Assembly: GCF_000697965.2 (NCBI RefSeq)
Contig: NZ_CP015882.1
Location: 744,001-808,000 of the forward strand
Length of the DNA stretch: 64,000 nucleotides
DNA from: Ensifer adhaerens
GTDB lineage: Bacteria; Pseudomonadota; Alphaproteobacteria; Rhizobiales; Rhizobiaceae
Reading direction: 5' to 3'
Position numbers and translations under genes: made by a program. The notes beneath the pieces were generated by a model. The model searched no databases, had not been told where the DNA came from, and saw only the letters and a program-made list of their open reading frames with translations. The number at the start of each line of letters is the position of its first letter. Within the stretch, counting starts at the first letter, position 1. Below, in pieces: positions 26,016-35,210 of this stretch.

Positions 26016-27206
26016 CTACCAGAAGAAGCGCGTGTGCCCAAGCGAACGCATCAGCGCCTCCATGAAATAATAGTCGCCGTAGGGCAGCATCGCATCGGAA
26101 TAGCCGGCGCTGGCATGGGCTGCGCCATGGGCGAGCAGCCCTTCGGCCTTGGGATCGCCCGTCAGATCGCAAGTGTCGAGCAGGCCACCGATCAGGCGAT
26201 CGCCGAATGCGTACCAGCGTTGTGCCTCCTCCGGTTCACAAAGCCCGGCGAGGATGAAGATGCCGGCCGCCATGATCGCGCCGGCGGAACTGTCGCGGGG
26301 CGCTGACTTGGCATCAGGAACCGAATAGTCCCAGACGGGGACGCCGTCGTCGCCCATCAGAGCTTCGGCCTTGGCAGCCAGACGTCTGGCGGCGTCGGCG
26401 AAGTGAGGGTTGCCGGTGGTTGCCGCGCACTGCGCATAGCCATGGATCAGCCAGGCCTGGCCGCGTGACCAGCAGGAATCATCCGCATATCCTTGATGGG
26501 TCTCCCCGCGCAGGGGCTTACCGCTTGAAGGGTCGAACAGGAAGGTGTGGAAGCTTGTGTCGTCGGCGCGAACCAGGTGCTTCAGGGTCGTTTCGGCGTG
26601 GCCATCGGCGGCTTCGGCAAAATCGCCGCGGCCGGTCTCGCGGTGGGCCCAGTGTAGCAGCGCGAGGTTTTGCATCGTATCGACGATGACGCGCCCATTG
26701 ACGAATTCGGAGCGAATGCCACCGTGGATCGAGCGAGCATTCCAGGCCTGGATATATCGTGCATCCGGGCGATAGCGCTCAAGCAGCCTCGCCGCAGCTT
26801 CAAGAGCGAGATCGCGAGCCTCCTGGTCGCCTGTCAGCAGCCACTCCGCAACGCAGCTCAAAGAAAACTGGAAGCCGAGATCGTGGTCTTGCGCATCGCG
26901 ATGGCGCAAGATGTCGCGAAAAATGGCGCGGCGGGCCCGGGCGGCGTTCAGGAAGCTGGGATCGCCCGTGAGTTCCAGCGCAAGCCAGAGCTGGCCGGCG
27001 TGAAAGCTCACGACCCAGTCAAAGGGCCCGCAATAGCTCCACGTCTGATCCGGCAGGCCAATCTTCGGATTGCGCAGACCGATTGTCGGCATGGTCTGGC
27101 GCAATTTGGCAATGCAGCGTTCCAAAGCCTGCTGGTGACGTTCGCGATTGGGGCGATTGCCAACCATTTCGACGGCGTTGAAGTAGCTGTTTCGTTCGAT
27201 GCGCAT
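26016..27206 (-). CDS. GH88 unsaturated glucuronyl hydrolase
   Basis: A cytoplasmic glycoside hydrolase of 396 residues. It releases 4,5-unsaturated glucuronate (or galacturonate) from oligosaccharides produced by polysaccharide lyases. The two family aspartates appear in QDHDLGFQFSLS (Asp109) and VIVDTMQNLALLHW (Asp176); the DHDLGF motif points to GH88 rather than GH105. CWSRGQAWLIHGYAQ is also typical. I use the ATG at 27206 (MRIERNSYFNAVEM); 27242 is possible. It is divergent from the ABC importer, with a candidate operator between them. Confidence 0.9.
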   Translation of the reverse strand: MRIERNSYFNAVEMVGNRPNRERHQQALERCIAKLRQTMPTIGLRNPKIGLPDQTWSYCGPFDWVVSFHAGQLWLALELTGDPSFLNAARARRAIFRDILRHRDAQDHDLGFQFSLSCVAEWLLTGDQEARDLALEAAARLLERYRPDARYIQAWNARSIHGGIRSEFVNGRVIVDTMQNLALLHWAHRETGRGDFAEAADGHAETTLKHLVRADDTSFHTFLFDPSSGKPLRGETHQGYADDSCWSRGQAWLIHGYAQCAATTGNPHFADAARRLAAKAEALMGDDGVPVWDYSVPDAKSAPRDSSAGAIMAAGIFILAGLCEPEEAQRWYAFGDRLIGGLLDTCDLTGDPKAEGLLAHGAAHASAGYSDAMLPYGDYYFMEALMRSLGHTRFFW

Positions 27207-27253
27207 GATAAGCCTCACGTTGGTTTCGTGAAGTTTTCGCACAAATACGATAA

Positions 27254-27270
27254 TTTCGTCAACTACGAAA
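27254..27270. promoter_or_regulatory. Candidate LacI operator between GH88 and the sugar importer
   Basis: TTTCGT-CAACT-ACGAAA is a perfect 6-bp palindrome with a 5-bp spacer. Further TTTCG half-sites occur at about 27223 and 27235. It lies in the 143-bp region between the divergent GH88 and permease genes, just before a TTGACG box at about 27279. Position and symmetry fit a LacI-type operator; binding is inferred. Confidence 0.45.
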
Positions 27271-27349
27271 CTTTCTGTTGACGGGAAAATTTCTAACCGC
27301 TAGGAGTCGGATGCTCGGGAGGAGCCGGGCATCGCTGGAGAGAGATACA

Positions 27350-28276
27350 ATGTCCACATTAGGGACAACTGAAAGGCCGGCTGCCGGCAGCGGGTTCAGG
27401 CTCGCAGAGAGCCTGGCCGGGTACGGCTTTATCACGCCGTGGCTTATCGGCTTTTTTCTGCTGACGCTCGGGCCTGCTGTCGCCTCGTTCTATTTGTCTC
27501 TGACCGACTACAGCGGCCTTGGCGCAGCAAACTGGGTTGGCGCGGAGAACTACGTGCGCATCGCGACCGATGATCCGCGCTTCTGGACGGCGATGAACGT
27601 GACCTTCACCTTCGTGCTGCTGTCGGTTCCCTTGAAGTTGCTATTTGCGCTTGCCGTGGCAGTGGCGCTGAACCGGGGGCTTGAAGGCCTGTCGCTCTTT
27701 CGTGCGATCTTCTATCTGCCGTCACTGGTCGGCGGCAGCGTCGCCGTGGCGGTCCTGTGGCGACAGGTGTTTGCCGGCGACGGATTACTCAATCAGGCGC
27801 TTAACGCGTTGTTCGGTTTCGAAGGGCCAAGCTGGATCTCGAACCCTTCGACGTCGCTTTATACGCTCGTTCTCCTGGCGGTTTGGCAGTTTGGATCCTC
27901 GATGATCATCTTTCTTGCCGGTCTGCGTCAGATCCCGCAGGACATGTACGAGGCGGCAAGCATAGATGGCGCCAGCAAGGCCCGGCAGTTCTTCAAGATC
28001 ACCTTGCCGCTTTTGACGCCGGTGATCTTCTTTAATGCCGTGATCCTGACGATCGATGCCTTCAAGGCCTTCACCTCGGCCTTTGTCATCAGCGACGGAA
28101 CCGGCGGTCCGATCGACTCCACGCTGTTTTACACGCTCTACCTCTACCAGGAGGCCTTCACCAATTTCCGCTTCGGCTATGCCTCGGCGCTGGCCTGGGT
28201 CCTGGTGCTCATCATCGCCTTCTTCACCGCCATGTCATTCCTGACAGCCAGGTACTGGGTTCACTACGATGACTGA
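27350..28276 (+). CDS. Sugar ABC transporter permease (MalF/UgpA type)
   Basis: A 308-residue permease with six predicted membrane helices and the cytoplasmic EAA loop QDMYEAASIDGASKARQFFK. The start at 27350 (MSTLGTTERPAAG) is preceded by GGAGAGAG. It belongs to the carbohydrate importer CUT1 class and overlaps the second permease by 8 bp. Context with GH88 and Kdu enzymes suggests that it imports unsaturated uronate-containing oligosaccharides. Confidence 0.92.
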   Translation: MSTLGTTERPAAGSGFRLAESLAGYGFITPWLIGFFLLTLGPAVASFYLSLTDYSGLGAANWVGAENYVRIATDDPRFWTAMNVTFTFVLLSVPLKLLFALAVAVALNRGLEGLSLFRAIFYLPSLVGGSVAVAVLWRQVFAGDGLLNQALNALFGFEGPSWISNPSTSLYTLVLLAVWQFGSSMIIFLAGLRQIPQDMYEAASIDGASKARQFFKITLPLLTPVIFFNAVILTIDAFKAFTSAFVISDGTGGPIDSTLFYTLYLYQEAFTNFRFGYASALAWVLVLIIAFFTAMSFLTARYWVHYDD

Positions 28277-29162
28277 TGCCGCTCTTTCGACGACCACCAT
28301 CGCTTCGCGCGCCGACGCCGGCGTATCTGGCACATCCCCGTGGAAACGTGCTCTGCTTTATGCGCTGCTCGTCGCGGTCAGCTTTCTCATGCTCTATCCG
28401 CTGCTCTGGATGGTCGCGAGCTCGTTCAAGCCGGACAGCGAGATCTTCACCTCGACGGGGCTGATCCCGACTGACCCGACAGTCGATGCCTATCGCCGCG
28501 GCTGGACCGGCTTGAGTATCGGCTTTGGCTGGATGTTCTTCAATTCGCTGGTGATTTCGCTGCTCGTCGTCATCGGCAACCTCATTTCCTGCTCGATGGC
28601 GGCCTATGCCTTCACGCGCCTACGTTTCAAGGGGCGCGGTTTCTGGTTCACACTGATGCTCGGCACCTTGATGATGCCGCAGCATGCGGTGCTGATCCCG
28701 CAATATGTGATGTTCCTGAAGCTTGGCTGGGTGAACTCCATCCTGCCACTGGTGGTGCCGAAATTCCTGGCGATCGACGCCTTCTTCATCTTCCTGATGG
28801 TGCAGTTTTTCCGGGGCATCCCGCGCGAGCTTGACGAGGCGGCCATCATGGATGGTTGCGGCCCGCTGCGCATCTTCCTGAAGGTGATCCTGCCGCTCTC
28901 AACGCCGGTGTTGGCGACGGCAGCGGTCTTCTCGTTCATCTGGACCTGGGACGATTTCTTTGCGCCGCTCATCTACCTGAATGACATCGAAAAATACACC
29001 GCCCAGCTCGGTCTGCGCACCTTCGTCGACTCCACCGGGACGTCGGACTGGGGTTCGCTCTTTGCCATGTCGACGCTGACGGTGCTGCCAATCTTCATCC
29101 TCTTCATGCTGTTCCAGCGACTGCTGATCGAAGGCATCGCGACAACCGGCATGAAGCGCTGA
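28269..29162 (+). CDS. Sugar ABC transporter permease (MalG/UgpE type)
   Basis: A 297-residue partner permease of the CUT1 class. After a 30-residue cytoplasmic lead it has six hydrophobic segments and the EAA loop PRELDEAAIMDGCGPLRIFL. It overlaps the first permease by 8 bp; the ATPase begins 34 bp downstream. Confidence 0.92.
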   Translation: MTDAALSTTTIASRADAGVSGTSPWKRALLYALLVAVSFLMLYPLLWMVASSFKPDSEIFTSTGLIPTDPTVDAYRRGWTGLSIGFGWMFFNSLVISLLVVIGNLISCSMAAYAFTRLRFKGRGFWFTLMLGTLMMPQHAVLIPQYVMFLKLGWVNSILPLVVPKFLAIDAFFIFLMVQFFRGIPRELDEAAIMDGCGPLRIFLKVILPLSTPVLATAAVFSFIWTWDDFFAPLIYLNDIEKYTAQLGLRTFVDSTGTSDWGSLFAMSTLTVLPIFILFMLFQRLLIEGIATTGMKR

Positions 29163-29196
29163 CACCAACTGGAATTGAGAGATAGGGACGGAAACG

Positions 29197-30279
29197 ATGA
29201 CGACGCTGGCTTTGAGCAAGATCAAGAAGAGCTTTGGCAATCTCGACATCATCCGCGGCGTCGATCTGGCGATCGGCTCCGGAGAGTTCGTGGTTTTCGT
29301 CGGCCCATCGGGGTGCGGCAAGTCGACCCTTTTGCGCATGATTGCGGGGCTCGAGCCGATCAGCGGCGGCGAACTTTCCATCGGCGGCGAGCGCATGAAC
29401 GAGAAGGAGGCGAGCCAGCGCGGCATCGCCATGGTCTTCCAGTCCTATGCGCTCTACCCGCATATGAGCGTCTACAAGAACATGTCCTTCGGTCTCGAAA
29501 CGGCAAAGATGCCGAAGCCGGAGATCGACAAGCGGGTCCGCAAGGCCGCCGACATCCTGCAGATTACCCATCTGCTCGACCGCAAGCCGAAGCAACTCTC
29601 TGGCGGCCAGCGGCAGCGCGTAGCGATCGGCAGGGCAATCGTGCGCGACCCGAAGATCTTCCTGTTCGACGAGCCGCTGTCCAATCTCGATGCGGAGCTT
29701 CGCGTCCAGACGCGCGTCGAGATAGCCAAGCTGCACAAGGATATCGGCGCGACGATGATCTACGTCACCCATGACCAGGTGGAGGCAATGACGCTTGCAG
29801 ACCGCATCGTCGTCTTGCGCGCCGGGGTCATCGAACAGCACGGCACGCCGCTCGAGATCTATAACCGGCCCGCCAACCGCTTCGTCGCCGGCTTCATCGG
29901 CTCGCCCAAGATGAATTTCCTCGATGCCGTCGCACGCGACATCCGCGACGGCGGTATCTCGATCGATGTTGCCGGCAGAATTGCGCGGCTCCCGATCGAG
30001 GAGCGCATCGCGGTTGGCACAAAGGTCAGCCTCGGCCTGCGGCCCGAACATATCGGTATCGACGCGACCGGCGGGCTCGAACTTGGCGCGCTGACGGTCG
30101 TCCATGTCGAGCATCTCGGCGGTCAGACCATCGTTTACGGGCGGCTCACCGACGGGCAGTCGCTGACGGTTGCTCTCGATGGCCAACGCCCGATCACTGC
30201 CGGCTCAACGCTGGACGTCCGGATTGCCGCGGAAAACTGCCACCTGTTCGACGGGGCCGGCGACCGCATCGGCCATTGA
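29197..30279 (+). CDS. Sugar ABC transporter ATPase (UgpC/MsmK type)
   Basis: A 360-residue ATPase: Walker [10 protein letters not shown], signature [15 protein letters not shown], Walker [16 protein letters not shown], and a C-terminal TOBE-like regulatory region (about 240-355) typical of CUT1 ATPases. It is placed before the binding-protein gene, unlike the commoner order. Substrate assignment depends on the flanking enzymes. Confidence 0.93.
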   Translation: MTTLALSKIKKSFGNLDIIRGVDLAIGSGEFVVFVGPSGCGKSTLLRMIAGLEPISGGELSIGGERMNEKEASQRGIAMVFQSYALYPHMSVYKNMSFGLETAKMPKPEIDKRVRKAADILQITHLLDRKPKQLSGGQRQRVAIGRAIVRDPKIFLFDEPLSNLDAELRVQTRVEIAKLHKDIGATMIYVTHDQVEAMTLADRIVVLRAGVIEQHGTPLEIYNRPANRFVAGFIGSPKMNFLDAVARDIRDGGISIDVAGRIARLPIEERIAVGTKVSLGLRPEHIGIDATGGLELGALTVVHVEHLGGQTIVYGRLTDGQSLTVALDGQRPITAGSTLDVRIAAENCHLFDGAGDRIGH

Positions 30280-30323
30280 TCGCAAAGAGAGATCTCAAGG
30301 AACAAATCATGGAGGAGGAGAAC

Positions 30324-31607
30324 ATGATCAACAGACGCCATTTTCTGCGTAACGCCGCGCTTTTCGGGGCCGGCGCCACGCTCGCGACGATGCCCGCGAT
30401 CCGCGCCTTTGCGGAGGATTCCATGCGCCTTTATTGGTGGGGTACACCCAGCCGCGCCGAGCGCACGCTTGGCGTTGCCAAGCTCTTCGAGGCGGCGCAT
30501 TCCGGCGCCAAGATCGTCGGCGAAGTGGGCGGGAGCGATTACTGGGCCAAACTGACGACGATGATCGCCGGTGGGAACGCCCCGGACATTTTCCAGCTCG
30601 AGCCCAGCCGCTTTGCCGATTATAGCCGCCGGTCCACCAACCTGCCGCTCAACGACTATCTCGGCAAGGTCATCCGCACGGACAAGCTGGTGCCAGGTGT
30701 GCTCGATCTTGGAACGGTCGACGGCAAGGTGACCGGTATGCCGTTGTCGCTGAACGCCTTTGCCATGATCTACGACGCTGATGCGGTCACGAAAGCCGGG
30801 CTTATCCCGCCTTCGGCCAAAACCACCTGGGACGACTTCGCCAAGTTCTCGATCGACCTTACCAAGGCAATAGGCAAGAAGAACGTCTGGGCGGTTGGAA
30901 ACGCGTCGCGCTACACATACGCCTTCGAGGCGTTTTTGCATCAGCGCGGCAAGAAGCTCTACACGGAAGCCGGAAAGCTCGGCTATGAGGCCAGCGATGC
31001 GGCCGATTGGTTCGGCTATTGGGAGAGCCTCACCAAGAACGGCGGCTGCGTCTCCGCCGAGATACAAGCGCTCGACAAGGTGCTGGTCGACAGCAACCCG
31101 CTGGCGACCGGCAACGCGGCCATCGCGATTGCCTTCTCAAACCAGCTCCCTGCCTTCCAGAAGATCTCCAAGAGCACGCTCGATATCACGTCGCTGCCGG
31201 TCAGCAGTGCGGATGGTCCCTCCGGGCTTTTCTATCGCCCCGGCTTGCACTGGTCGATCGCAAGCACCGCGAAGAACCCGGAACTCGCAGCGCAATTCAT
31301 CGACTTTTTCGTCAACGACCTGGAGGCCGGCAAGATCCTTCAGGTCGAGCGCGGCGTGCCTGTAAACACCGACGTGCAGACCGCCGTTCTTCCCTCGATC
31401 GACGCCACGGCGAAAAAGACGGTCGACTATGTCAACGGCATTGCGGATCGCGTCGGCACCTACCCGCCGGCCGTGCCGCTCGGTGCTGGTGAACTTGACG
31501 AGCGCGTCTTCCGGCCGCTCGCCGACAAGGTCGCCTTCGGCCAGCTGACGCCGGCGGAAGCAGGCAACGAACTCGTCTCATCGGCCGACCGCATTCTCAA
31601 GGCCTGA
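30324..31607 (+). CDS. Sugar-binding protein with Tat-type signal
   Basis: A 427-residue family 1 extracellular solute-binding protein. The N-terminus MINRRHFLRNAALFGAGATL has a twin-arginine motif followed by a hydrophobic core and cleavage near IRAFA-E. I choose the ATG at 30324 because GGAGGAGG lies 5 bp upstream; 30309 is an alternative. The mature part starts MRLYWWGTPSRAERTLGV. It probably binds the uronate oligosaccharide delivered to the two permeases. A strong hairpin follows 20 nt after the stop. Confidence 0.9.
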   Translation: MINRRHFLRNAALFGAGATLATMPAIRAFAEDSMRLYWWGTPSRAERTLGVAKLFEAAHSGAKIVGEVGGSDYWAKLTTMIAGGNAPDIFQLEPSRFADYSRRSTNLPLNDYLGKVIRTDKLVPGVLDLGTVDGKVTGMPLSLNAFAMIYDADAVTKAGLIPPSAKTTWDDFAKFSIDLTKAIGKKNVWAVGNASRYTYAFEAFLHQRGKKLYTEAGKLGYEASDAADWFGYWESLTKNGGCVSAEIQALDKVLVDSNPLATGNAAIAIAFSNQLPAFQKISKSTLDITSLPVSSADGPSGLFYRPGLHWSIASTAKNPELAAQFIDFFVNDLEAGKILQVERGVPVNTDVQTAVLPSIDATAKKTVDYVNGIADRVGTYPPAVPLGAGELDERVFRPLADKVAFGQLTPAEAGNELVSSADRILKA

Positions 31608-31628
31608 GCATCCGCTCCACTTTGCCGG

Positions 31629-31658
31629 GCCGCGCGGGAAGTCATCCCCCCGCGCGGC
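31629..31658 (+). promoter_or_regulatory. Intercistronic hairpin after the sugar-binding-protein gene
   Basis: GCCGCGCGGG and CCCGCGCGGC form a perfect 10-bp stem with a 10-nt loop, between the binding-protein stop (31607) and the DUF2264 gene (31683). No U-tract follows. Probably a 3' stabiliser or partial terminator that limits expression of the downstream enzymes relative to the binding protein. Confidence 0.6.
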
Positions 31659-31682
31659 AATGTTCGAACGGAAACCTTTGGC

Positions 31683-33548
31683 ATGACCGACATGATCTTC
31701 CCCGAAACCCTGTTTAAACCGTGGGCGGGCAATCCGCTCAAAAGCCGCGCCGATGTCGAGGCCGCGCTCAAGGCGCTGGTGGAGCCGGTTGAACAATATC
31801 GGTCTGCCGGCGGCGCTCGCATCCGGCTGGATGCGCATGCGGCACATTTCGACCAGGCGTCCGCCGACTTGGAGGGCTATTCCCGTCTGCTCTGGGGCCT
31901 GGCACCGGCCAAGGTCGGCGGCGCAACGTGGATCGATTGGACGCCGATCGCGCGCGGTCTTGCCAATGGCTGTGATCCGGCCCATCCGGAATACTGGGGC
32001 GACCCGTTCGACCGCAGCCAGCGCCTCGTGGAACTCGCAGCGATCGGATTTGCACTGAGGCTCGTTCCAGACAAGCTCTGGGCGCCCCTGTCTACGGCCG
32101 AACGGCGAAACGTTGTTGCCTATCTGCTCAAAGGCCATGCCTGCGAATATAGCGACAACAATTGGAAGTTCTTCCGGTTGCTCGTCAGCATGGGTTTGAG
32201 ACATGTCGGGGTCGATTGTGATCGAGAACTCGACGACCAGTACCGGCAGGAACTCGACGCGTTCTACCTCGGCGATGGCTGGTATCACGATGGGGATACG
32301 CGCCGCGCCGACCACTACATTCCCTTCGCCTTTCACTTCTATGGCCTGATCCTGGCGGCCCTCGATGGCGGCGACTGGACGAAAAGGTATCGGGAGCGGG
32401 CCCGACTGATCGCCGGAGACATGGCGAGATGGTTTGCCGATGACGGACCGGCGCTCTGCTTCGGTCGCTCGATGACCTATCGTTTTGCCATTGCCGGCCT
32501 CTTCGGCGCCATGGCGCTCGCAGGCGAAGAGGAGATCCCCTTCGGACAACAGAAGGGTTACTTCCTGCGTCATCTGCGCTGGTGGGCGAAGCGCCCCTTC
32601 GCCGCGCGCGATGGCGTGATGCCCGTCGGCTACGCCTATCCCAACCTCATCATGTCGGAACCGTACAATTCCGCGCAATCGCCCTATTGGGCGCTGAAGG
32701 CCTTCCTTCCGCTGATGCTGCCGGCGGACCATCCGTTCTGGGCGAGCGATGAGGACGCCTGCCCACAGCGATCCGCCGTCTCCACGCAGCGCCATATCGG
32801 TTTCCTGATCGCCAATCCGGCAGGGGATGCCATTGCGCTCTCCTGTGGCCAGCACACGAGCGCCGAGAACACCTTCATCCGCTTCGCGCCTGAGAAATAC
32901 GCGAAGTTCGCCTATTCGGGGCGATACGGCTTCAGCATCGAGAACGATCTCTGGCGGTTCGACAATTCCGTGCTCGAATCCATGATCGGCTTCAGCGATG
33001 ACGGCGTGCATTTCCGCGTGCGCGAAACCAACGAAGAGGCGCTCGTCGCCAACAACCTTCTCTATGCGCGTTGGCGGCCCTTCGCCGATGTCTTGGTCGA
33101 GACCTGGCTTTACTGGGACGGCGATTTCCAGGTTCGGCTTCACCGCATCGACACGCCGCGGACGCTCGCCACGATCGAAGGCGGCTTTGCAGTCGGGCGA
33201 GACGCCGGCGAAGTTTGCAAACAGGGTGCCGGCCGCGCTGTCGTTGCCACGGCGACGGACCTGTCAGCCATCCTCGACATCGGTTCGACGAACCCTCGGG
33301 AGGGCCGCTGCCATATCGCTGCCCCAAACACCAACCTGGTTTCCGCAAAAACCTTGGTTCCGCAATTGCGCGGTACTGTTCCAGTCGGCGTCAGCACGCT
33401 CGCCGTCGCCGTGCTTGCGCAGGCCGATGCGACAGAGGGGACAAGGAAACTATCCCGCTTGCCTGCAGCACCCGACGTCGGAGCGCTGCGACGGCGCGTG
33501 TCCGAGACGGGGACAACCGTAACGCTGATGCGCGGCGTACCGCTCTGA
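31683..33548 (+). CDS. DUF2264 protein, probable glycoside hydrolase
   Basis: A 621-residue cytoplasmic protein matching the DUF2264 family. The N-terminal half is an alpha/alpha-barrel-like region (about 20-380), with conserved YLGDGWYHDGDTRRADHYIP and SPYWALKAFLPLMLP. The C-terminal half is beta-rich (about 400-610). From memory, CAZy places relatives with beta-glucuronidase activity in GH154, but I could not check this. With GH88 and Kdu enzymes it probably trims a glucuronate-containing oligosaccharide. There is no signal peptide, so it would act after import. The kduI gene follows 37 bp later. Confidence 0.85.
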   Translation: MTDMIFPETLFKPWAGNPLKSRADVEAALKALVEPVEQYRSAGGARIRLDAHAAHFDQASADLEGYSRLLWGLAPAKVGGATWIDWTPIARGLANGCDPAHPEYWGDPFDRSQRLVELAAIGFALRLVPDKLWAPLSTAERRNVVAYLLKGHACEYSDNNWKFFRLLVSMGLRHVGVDCDRELDDQYRQELDAFYLGDGWYHDGDTRRADHYIPFAFHFYGLILAALDGGDWTKRYRERARLIAGDMARWFADDGPALCFGRSMTYRFAIAGLFGAMALAGEEEIPFGQQKGYFLRHLRWWAKRPFAARDGVMPVGYAYPNLIMSEPYNSAQSPYWALKAFLPLMLPADHPFWASDEDACPQRSAVSTQRHIGFLIANPAGDAIALSCGQHTSAENTFIRFAPEKYAKFAYSGRYGFSIENDLWRFDNSVLESMIGFSDDGVHFRVRETNEEALVANNLLYARWRPFADVLVETWLYWDGDFQVRLHRIDTPRTLATIEGGFAVGRDAGEVCKQGAGRAVVATATDLSAILDIGSTNPREGRCHIAAPNTNLVSAKTLVPQLRGTVPVGVSTLAVAVLAQADATEGTRKLSRLPAAPDVGALRRRVSETGTTVTLMRGVPL

Positions 33549-33585
33549 CATCCTCGATCCTGCCACAACGACCGAAAGACTTGAT

Positions 33586-34422
33586 ATGACGATCCCCGAT
33601 TTTACATCCCGCCACGCCATCGATCCGCTTGCTGCCGCAGCGATGGGAACCGACGAGCTGCGTCACAATTTCCACATTGGCGGTTTGTTTGCGAGCGATC
33701 GCGTCAACCTCACCTATACCCATTACGACCGCATGGTGATCGCTGGGGCGATGCCGGTCGAGGCGGAGCTGACGCTCGAAGCCATCAAGCCGATGGGAAC
33801 GAAGACGTTTCTCGAGCGCCGCGAGCTGATTGCCGTCAACATCGGCGGGCCGGGGCGGGCCGTCGTTTCCGGAAAGAGCCATGTGCTCGGTCCCCGTGAC
33901 ATGATCTATGTCGGCATGGGGTCGGACGTGGTGTTCTCGTCGGACGACCGGTCGAAGCCGGCAAAGTTCTATCTGTTGTCAGCCCCCGCGCACCGTACTT
34001 ACCCGACAGCGCTTTTGACGATCGCGGGCGCGAAACGTCTCGATCTCGGCAGCCTGGAAACATCGAACGAACGATCGATCTTTCAGTTCACCAATGGGAT
34101 CGAGACCTGCCAGCTGGTCGTCGGAATGACGGAACTGAAGGAAGGGTCGGTGTGGAACACGATGCCGGCGCACATCCATGATCGACGCATGGAGGTCTAT
34201 CTTTATTTCGACCTTCCGGAGCCGGCGCGGGTTTTCCATTTTCTCGGAGAGCCTTCCGAAACCCGCCATATCGTGATGGCGAACGAAGAGGCGGTGCTGT
34301 CGCCGGTGTGGTCTATACATTCCGGTTGCGGCACCTCCAGCTATGCCTTCATCTGGGCGATGGCGGGGGACAATGTCGACTACACCGACGCCGACCCGGT
34401 CCCGATGGAGACGTTGCGATGA
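33586..34422 (+). CDS. kduI: 5-dehydro-4-deoxy-D-glucuronate isomerase KduI
   Basis: A 278-residue cupin enzyme, the same length as E. coli KduI. It converts 4-deoxy-L-threo-5-hexosulose uronate (5-keto-4-deoxyuronate) to 2,5-diketo-3-deoxygluconate. The zinc ligands appear at the E. coli positions: His196, His198 and Glu203 in PAHIHDRRMEVYLYF, and His245 in WSIHSGCGTSSY. It receives the free unsaturated uronate released by GH88 after spontaneous ring opening. The kduD start overlaps its stop by 4 bp. Confidence 0.95.
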   Translation: MTIPDFTSRHAIDPLAAAAMGTDELRHNFHIGGLFASDRVNLTYTHYDRMVIAGAMPVEAELTLEAIKPMGTKTFLERRELIAVNIGGPGRAVVSGKSHVLGPRDMIYVGMGSDVVFSSDDRSKPAKFYLLSAPAHRTYPTALLTIAGAKRLDLGSLETSNERSIFQFTNGIETCQLVVGMTELKEGSVWNTMPAHIHDRRMEVYLYFDLPEPARVFHFLGEPSETRHIVMANEEAVLSPVWSIHSGCGTSSYAFIWAMAGDNVDYTDADPVPMETLR

Positions 34423-35183
34423 GCGATCTCTCGGCCTTCAGCCTCGACGGCAAGCGCGTGCTGGTTACGGGTGCCAACACCGGGATCGGCCAAGGCATCG
34501 CGGTATCGGTCGCCCGGGCTGGCGGCGAAGTGGTCGCGGTCGGACGCTCGTCCATGGCCGAAACAGTCGAAAAGGTCGAAGCGGCGGGCGGCCGGATCCA
34601 GCCGTTTGCCTGCGATCTTAGCGATGGAGAGGCGGTCAAAACGTTGCTTGACCGCGTCTGGGGACAGTGCGGCCCATTGGATGGACTGGTCAACAATGCC
34701 GGCATCATTCGTCGGTCGGCCTCCACCGAGCTCTCGGAGGCCGACTGGGATGACGTGATCGACCTCAATCTCAAGGCGGCCTTTCTTCTTTGCCAGGCCT
34801 ATGGCCGAAAACTCCTGGACGAAAAGCGAGCCGGGCGGATCGTCAATATTGCCTCGTTGTTGTCCTTCCAGGGCGGCATTCGTGTCGCATCCTATACCGC
34901 CTCAAAACATGGAGTGCTGGGCATTACCCGCATCCTTGCCAACGAATGGGCAAGCAAGGGCATCAACGTCAATGCGATCGCGCCTGGCTACATCGTCTCC
35001 AACAACACCGAGGCGCTGCGCGCGGATGCGAACCGCTCAGCGGCAATCCTTGACCGCATCCCGGCCGGTCGCTGGGGCACGCCCGATGATATCGGCGAGG
35101 CTGCCGTTTTTCTCTTGGCGCCGGCATCCCGCTACATGCATGGCGCGGTCGTCCCGGTTGATGGCGGCTGGTTGGCGCGATGA
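34419..35183 (+). CDS. kduD: 2-dehydro-3-deoxy-D-gluconate 5-dehydrogenase KduD
   Basis: A 254-residue short-chain dehydrogenase. The cofactor motif is VTGANTGIGQGIAV, and the catalytic tyrosine and lysine are in SYTASKHGVLGITR. It reduces 2,5-diketo-3-deoxygluconate to 2-keto-3-deoxygluconate, which would then enter the Entner-Doudoroff route through a kinase and aldolase not present here. The ATG at 34419 lies inside the kduI stop (ATGA), so the two are coupled. It ends 27 bp from the convergent LysR gene. Confidence 0.93.
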   Translation: MSDLSAFSLDGKRVLVTGANTGIGQGIAVSVARAGGEVVAVGRSSMAETVEKVEAAGGRIQPFACDLSDGEAVKTLLDRVWGQCGPLDGLVNNAGIIRRSASTELSEADWDDVIDLNLKAAFLLCQAYGRKLLDEKRAGRIVNIASLLSFQGGIRVASYTASKHGVLGITRILANEWASKGINVNAIAPGYIVSNNTEALRADANRSAAILDRIPAGRWGTPDDIGEAAVFLLAPASRYMHGAVVPVDGGWLAR

Positions 35184-35210
35184 ATTGCGTTGCTGCCGTC
35201 CGGGTAGCGA

